This document shows positions 58,800-64,000 of a stretch of DNA of 64,000 bases, one piece after another. The translations under genes and the position numbers were made by a program. Source of the DNA: Nissolia schottii (taxonomy: Eukaryota > Streptophyta > Magnoliopsida > Fabales > Fabaceae); NCBI GenBank assembly GCA_003254905.1, contig QANU01056336.1:143151-207150 (forward strand), given 5' to 3'. Numbering within the stretch: the first letter of the stretch is position 1; each line of letters starts with the position of its first letter. The notes below the pieces were generated by a model. The model did no database searches. It saw only the letters and a list, made by a program, of their open reading frames with translations, and was not told the origin of the DNA.

Positions 58800-59460
58800 A
58801 CATTAACAACATTTATCCTATGAACAATTTTAGTGAACAAACTTTATCAACAAGAGTGCACAAACTTTAACAACTCTAGTGCACAAACACTAACAACATA
58901 TTATCATGTGAACCATTTCAGTTAACAAACTTCTAAAGCAACATAGCACAAATTTTAACAATATAAGTATACAAACATTAACAACATAAAAAACACATAT
59001 TATCTTGTTTACAATCCTAGTGCACAAACTTTAACAATGTCAGTGCACAAGCATTACAAAGTTGGTGCACAAACATTAACAACATATTATCCAGTTAACA
59101 ATTTTTGTGGACAAACTTCTAAAACAACATACCACAATCTTTACCAACAGGTGCACAAACATTAACAAAAATGGTACATAAACATTAATATGAAAACACA
59201 TATTATCCTGTTTGCACAAACTTTAACAATGTGCACAAACATTAATAACGTATTATCTAGTTAACAATTTCTGTGAACAAATTTCTAAAGCAACATAGCA
59301 CAAACTCTTCCAACAGAAGTGCACAAACATTATCAACATGAAAAACACATATTATCCTGTTAACAATCTTATGCACAAACATTAACAATGTTAGGGCACA
59401 AACATTAGCAAGACTGGTACATAAAAATTAATAACAACTTTTAAAGCATCAATACACAAC
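58800..59460 (-). repeat. TTTGTGCA motif array, inverted half
   Basis: About 19 copies of GTGCACAAACWTTAACAA and variants, the reverse complement of the motif in 57540-58690, occur here. They are spaced by ACATATTATCCTGTTAACAA phrases, so the higher-order unit is longer than in the other half. The two halves form a large imperfect foldback about the unique segment 58690-58800. Confidence 0.85.
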
Positions 59461-59880
59461 CATTCAAACATTTGGTTGCACATCAAGCTCACACACAAAA
59501 TGCTCACATACATCATGCTAAAATAGAGTAATTACCACGTTGTTGTTGTCAGTTTGGTGAGAATATTCCATCGCTAATTTTGGATCTGAAAGCACGATGG
59601 TAATCAAGAAACGAACAAGATAAAGAAAAACGAATGCTGAAACGAAGAAAACTCAGTGAATGTTGACGAAGAAAACAAAAACGTTCACGCCATTTACTGA
59701 AGGTTTTACTAGCAATGGCTGCGTTGGATTGAGAGCCACAGTGGCGTGAGCTTTAGGATAAAGTGGGTGACTAGGAATATAGGATGTGTTGGACCAGTGT
59801 TAGGCTGGTATCGGTCCACTATTTTATTATAAAAAGTTAAATCTCAATTCATATGAAAGGACCTCCAACTCTAAATCCAA

Positions 59881-60940
59881 CCACATTTATTCAAGCTAAT
59901 AAATTTCTCTAGTTTCATTTAGCCGATGCGCCAAGTTTATTCATTTTTTGTTACTTTTTTTTTTTTACTTGGAGAGTGGGAGATGATCTCAAACCGCGTG
60001 CAATGAGTTCTTCTGGGTGGAATTCCCTGGAGGAAGCAAGCAATGTCTCATGGTTAATAAGCTAAATTGTTATTTAGTGTAGCTATTGTGATGATGGTGT
60101 AATTTTAATATCTGAATACCCCTGTATTGGTTGGCTTTTGCCTTCGGCTGGCCTTTACCCTCTGCTGGCCTTTACCCTCGGAGAGTGGGAGATGATCCAG
60201 GAATAGATAAGCTTCCATTTATATATACATATACTTTTCCCTTCTTGTTAGTACTTGTTTGTCCATATTTCTTGTGTCTTGAATTTCTTTTTGATTTCTC
60301 AAGTGTATCTTTCACTGCTAGAGAGAATCATGTGCGAGGCACTACTAGAAGTTAAATGTGAGTACCTCTTTTTCAACTGCAGTTTAAACTTTAAACCCAT
60401 GGTTCACTAGGTGAAATAATAGAGGACTAATCTCCTACAACATTTTCACTCATGGTATATGGGATACTGTGCCAATTTACTACTACTATATCATTAAATG
60501 AGATCTTATTAAATGTGAGTCTCATAAAATTTCATTTGCTAGTGCATATGACATGAGTTGATAAGGTATCTAATGTAAAATGAGTCCAAATAACATTACT
60601 CCCCTCTATTAAATTCTCATTAATGGCTGTGTTTTGAATTAGTGTAATAAATATCTTTTAAGTTTTTAACTCATTAAAGGTTTTATTTGAAATTGATACT
60701 TGCCATTTTGATTCTTTAAGAATGATAAAACATTTTGTGTTGTTGAAAATTGTTTTAAGTAAATATGTTTTTGACCACACACAAAATAATATTTCAACTT
60801 TCATTTCACAAGACTATCACTTTAAATTGACATGTTTGAGGTGAAGAATATATCAAATATGATGTTTGTGTTAAAAGTATCTCCAAGGTGATGTTATTTA
60901 TGTCCATGCACTACTGACAAGTCCACTTATTAATGGGGTA
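59881..60940. other. Intergenic DNA
   Basis: No gene. The 18-bp string GGAGAGTGGGAGATGATC occurs at 59971-59988 and again at 60180-60197, preceded in the second place by two copies of GCTGGCCTTTACCCTC. AT-rich elsewhere. Confidence 0.45.
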
Positions 60941-61112
60941 ATATTATTTTGACAACAAACTTAGAATAATTGATCTAAAATTCAGACACTCTCTTTTATA
61001 AACATCACGAGGCACACATTCACATTAATTAATGTGAGTATGAGTCTAATAATATTTATGAAAGGAGTGACTAATTGGTTACACTAAATTTAGTGTCAAA
61101 ATAACATTTTTC
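60941..61112. mobile_element. Small MITE, TA-flanked
   Basis: The left end ATATTATTTTGACAACAAACTT is matched by the inverted right end GAAAAATGTTATTTTGACACTA, and TA lies at each border (60939-60940, 61113-61114). Further inner matches include CTCTTTTATAAACAT against CTTTCATAAATAT. It is non-coding and probably mariner-like. Confidence 0.5.
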
Positions 61113-61634
61113 TAATTTCTTTAAAAATGAGTGAGGACGCTGCATAAAATAACTTATAATTCCACCTGCCCACCCTTTTCTGTTAAGTATTTATATATCC
61201 TAATTAAGGCATTATCATACTTTAGATTATTAACATTAATTTATATGTATGAAGCTGTCAATCTTATCTTACATATCATTATTACTTTTTATTTTTCCTT
61301 ATCAACTCTCACCTACTTTTTTTCCCTTTCTCTAATTATCTGATTGCTCTCTGAGCTCGACAACTAGCAACTTCAAAACAATACAGTAGAAAGGTCAACG
61401 GATGCATTTTATGAAAAAACATGTAACGATAACTGTTCTTCAATTGGGCAACAATTCTATGCACACTCTTTCAATTCCATCACACACTAAACACAAGAAC
61501 AAAGAAACTTTTCAAAGCTACAGCCAGGGAGTAAAATCTCTTTCTATTCTTGCACACCTCCTAAGATAAAAAAAACAAAAAAGCTTAAACAATTTAATCC
61601 CTTCCGAAGAAAAAACAACGGGGAGGTTCATAAT

Positions 61635-63921
61635 TCAATTTATTGTTGCCACTTTAGGCACATGAACAGGGAACTCATGAATCTCATCCATCCAAGGATT
61701 CTTCTCCTTGGCCGGATCAATGGTCCTCAATGCGCGCCACACAGCACTGTTGCACTTGAATCCAGAACCAAACGCAATCTGCCATGTCCTATCACCCTTC
61801 TTGATCCTCCCCTTGGCCTCCGTGTATGCCAATTCATACCACAATGAACTACTAGAAGTGTTGCCAAATCTGTAGAGTGTCATTCTAGAAGGTTCCATAT
61901 GCCAATCAGAGAGCTCGAGATTCTTCTCGAGCTCATCTAACACCGCCCTTCCTCCGGCGTGGATGCAAAAATGGTCAAAAGCAAGCTTGAAGTCCGGAAT
62001 GTAAGGCTTTATCTTCATTTTGAACACTTTCCTTGCAACCAGAGTTGCAAAGAAGAGTAATTGCTCTGACATGGGGAGGACTAATGGACCAAGCGTTGTG
62101 ATGTTGGTCTTGAGGGCCTCCCCAGCAACTGCCATGAGATCCTTAGAGAGTGACACGCCTACTGTCCTCTTCTCATCCTCTTCTTGGAAGACGCAGCCGT
62201 ACGACTTGTCGTCGGCTCCTTTGTGAGTGCGGACCGTGTGGACCAGTTGGTACTTGGCTCTCCGCCGGTCCGAGGGTTTGTTGGAGAGCAAAATTGCGGC
62301 TCCTCCCATTCTAAAGAGACAATTAGAGACCAACATTGATCGGTTGTTGCCGAAGTACCAGTTTAGAGTGATGTTCTCCATGCTCACCACTAAGGCGTAC
62401 GAGTTTGGATGAACCTAAATATGTGACCATAGCATAATAGTTATCTTAAATTACGTATTATATAAACAACACATAAGAATCACGTGTACGAAACCATAAA
62501 TAGCTACTTTTCATCCGGCTATTGTTATGCATATGTGATAACATGGATTTGTTGGTATAGTATGAGGTCCAAAATGAATTACTTTATGTTAATTATTAGT
62601 TACTTAGAGAGGCTTTAATTTCGAATCATTTCCCCCAAATGCAGATGTGGACAAATGGTAACGCGCACGCGCACGTAAAGAGAAAGGGTGCAGCATTAAT
62701 TAGGTTGGCTAACCTAACAAAACTGCCAACAACATGGACTAAAAGCGTGGGGCCAGCTGGACATGTGGACAACTGGTTCTGCAATTTTGTCACCAGAAGC
62801 TGTGTATACAGAGGGCCATCTTTGTGGTCCCCACAGAAAAGTTCACAACGTCCAACTACATGGATCCAATTTGAATTTTTAAATTTGGCCACACGTACCA
62901 AGGCACAGAGATATGCATGCTATGCACATTCAGTGTCACCAGATAAACTGACATATCTAAATGATCATCGACAGACTTGTGTTAGGAACCATCTTTTAAA
63001 AATAAAAAATAAAAAATTAAGTTAATAAATAAAAATAGTCCAATGATTTTATATGTTAATGGGTTTTAGATATTTATAAAGGGTTAATTAAGATTATATT
63101 CTAGCTATTTTTAGAATGAGATTTCAAATTGAGCGGAAAACAAACCAACAAACCTGGAGGAGCTGTTTGGCAAGGTCAATAGAAATAAGGCCAGCGCTGC
63201 AGCCCATGCCACCAAGATTATAGCTCAAGATATTCCCCCTCAGCTTGTAGTGGTTCACAATCATGGCCGAGAGGGAGGGCGTTGGGTTGAACAAGCTGCA
63301 GTTCACCACCAAGATCCCAATATCCTTAGCCTTGACCCCAGTCTTGTCGAGGAGCTGGTCAATGGCGCCAAACATGACCTCCTCAGCCTCCTTCCTGGCC
63401 TCTGCCATGCAGGGGTTAGGAGGGACGCTGAGGATGGCTGGGGGCAAATAAGTTTTTTGCCCCAAGCCAGACCTCTCTAGTATCCTCTTTTGGAAGGCGA
63501 GGTTGTCCTCGGAGAACACGCCGGTGTAGCCGGACCTCTCCATGAAGATCTCCCTGGTGCAGGTGCAGTCAGGCTGAGGCTTGTAGCAGGAGAAGTCAAG
63601 GAGGTAGACCCCCCTCGGCCTGCTCATGAAGTAGAGGGTGGCGAGGAACACCATGAGGCTGGAGCACAGCGTCACTGAGACCAGGTTGAACTTGAGATTC
63701 TCCCAGAGGTGGAGGACGTCCTCGAGGGATGTGGTGGAGAGGTGCGCCGAGGAGACGCCGAGGAGGGGGATGAGGAGGAGGTACATGGCATTGGATATCA
63801 GGTAGTGGTAACCTAGCTTCACATACTTGAGCCTCACTGATAGGAGGAAGTTTGGGAGCTTGTTGCTCGTCCTTTTTTCTTGTTGGTGTTCAATTGAAAT
63901 GGTTCCGGAAGAATCTGCCAT
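61635..63921 (-). CDS. KCS: 3-ketoacyl-CoA synthase (very-long-chain fatty acid elongase condensing enzyme), two exons
   Basis: Exon 1 (63921-63154) and exon 2 (62414-61635) join in phase 0 through a 739-nt intron to give 515 aa, the normal KCS length. Two hydrophobic segments near residues 42-58 and 78-99 anchor the enzyme in the ER membrane. The FAE1/CUT1 domain follows: [26 protein letters not shown] region, [30 protein letters not shown] with nucleophile Cys241, then [14 protein letters not shown] with His408 and [11 protein letters not shown] with Asn441. These are the catalytic triad of the family. It condenses malonyl-CoA with long-chain acyl-CoA, the first and chain-length-setting step of elongation for waxes, suberin, sphingolipids and seed oil. 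Overall wording is closest to the KCS4/KCS9/KCS11/KCS17 group as I recall it, but the exact orthologue is uncertain. Introns are not universal in the family. Confidence 0.96.
62415..63153 (-). other. Intron of the KCS gene
   Basis: Donor CAG-GTTTGT (63153) and acceptor ATATTTAG-G (62415) bound it on the - strand. It is AT-rich and contains open frames on both strands that have no motif support. It interrupts the coding region 15 codons after the active-site cysteine. Confidence 0.85.
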
Positions 63922-63988
63922 GGTCTTAGGGAATTATGGTAATAGTATTGGAGACTTTGGGAGATGAATGAACTGGGGTTTGTTATAT

Positions 63989-64000
63989 GGGGGGGGGGGG
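63989..64000. other. Poly-G run at window end
   Basis: Twelve G in a row end the window just upstream of the KCS start. As at the gap near 40410, it may mark a contig edge or a sequencing artefact. The KCS promoter therefore lies outside or is unreliable. Confidence 0.7.

Larger units (their letters stand above)
57060..59880. mobile_element. Putative foldback element containing the inverted arrays
   Basis: The arrays are enclosed by GC-richer flanks. The left flank (57070-57200) and the inverted right flank (59880-59740) share short phrases such as GTCACCCAC and TATTAAATA-like runs, so they may be diverged terminal repeats. Each side also has a short ATG frame ending at a GTAAG-like donor, directed inward (57321-57358 on +, 59577-59545 on -). 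This suggests exon-intron DNA with the array in the intron. Exact ends and target duplication are unknown. Confidence 0.35.

Noticed and set aside
57540..59460. CRISPR-like array
   Set aside because: This is a plant nuclear sequence; units are short, irregularly spaced and inverted between halves, with no spacers of constant length.
62626..63025. Frames within the KCS intron as a nested gene
   Set aside because: Overlapping frames on both strands, no domain, and splice sites define the region as intron.

Overview
The window is nuclear DNA of a flowering plant. It is AT-rich, its genes have introns and are far apart, and most of it is old transposon DNA. The three coding families found (DUF506, EXORDIUM-like, FAE1-type 3-ketoacyl-CoA synthase) are land-plant families. 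The repeat spectrum (GCGCTGAGCG-type LTR leader, plant copia and Ty3 remnants, MULEs, CACTA, hAT with BED and DUF659 domains, plant mobile domain) fits a eudicot. A legume of the soybean/bean group is my best guess, but that is inference from repeat style. There are two assembly gaps (3979-4895, 40192-40409) and single Ns at 15609 and 34752.

Only three genes look intact. (1) A three-exon DUF506 gene on the + strand (CDS 14044-15509, 395 aa) has a clear TATA box, a G-box and a 46-codon upstream ORF in its leader. (2) A two-exon EXORDIUM/PHI-1-like secreted protein gene lies on the - strand (50979-52212, 361 aa). (3) A two-exon 3-ketoacyl-CoA synthase gene for very-long-chain fatty acid elongation lies on the - strand (61635-63921, 515 aa) with Cys241, His408 and Asn441 in place. 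The coding exons of all three are much richer in GC than their surroundings. They are separated by 9-35 kb and nothing suggests that they act together.

The rest is a layered transposon record. 1-5400: telomere-like DNA, a Ty3 LTR/leader, a dead Ty3 gag, a gap, and a cluster of five identical-geometry hairpins. 8.4-12.6 kb: two MITEs. 17.3-21.5 kb: a dead hAT element with BED/DUF659/dimerisation remnants. 21.6-29.4 kb: a MITE, a 2.3-kb MULE with a 9-bp TSD, a Stowaway-like MITE, then a second MULE (10-bp TSD) that contains a 2.3-kb CACTA element (3-bp TSD). 30.4-32.4 kb: a 5'-truncated copia element with its 3' LTR. 33.5 kb: a SINE with a perfect 17-bp TSD. 34-41.4 kb: three MITEs. 43.2-49.7 kb: a 6.5-kb MULE with ~220-bp inverted ends, a MuDR-like N-terminal coding remnant and a plant-mobile-domain remnant. 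This MULE carries a small LTR retrotransposon (itself hit by a MITE) and a solo LTR. 57.0-59.9 kb: about fifty copies of a TTTGTGCA-type motif in two oppositely oriented arrays, forming a large foldback. I see no convincing tRNA, rRNA, miRNA or CRISPR features.

The most unusual structures are the inverted TTTGTGCA arrays, the MULE carrying both a MuDR-type and a plant-mobile-domain remnant under a three-level nest, the constant-geometry hairpin cluster at 5170-5346, and the upstream ORF of the DUF506 gene.
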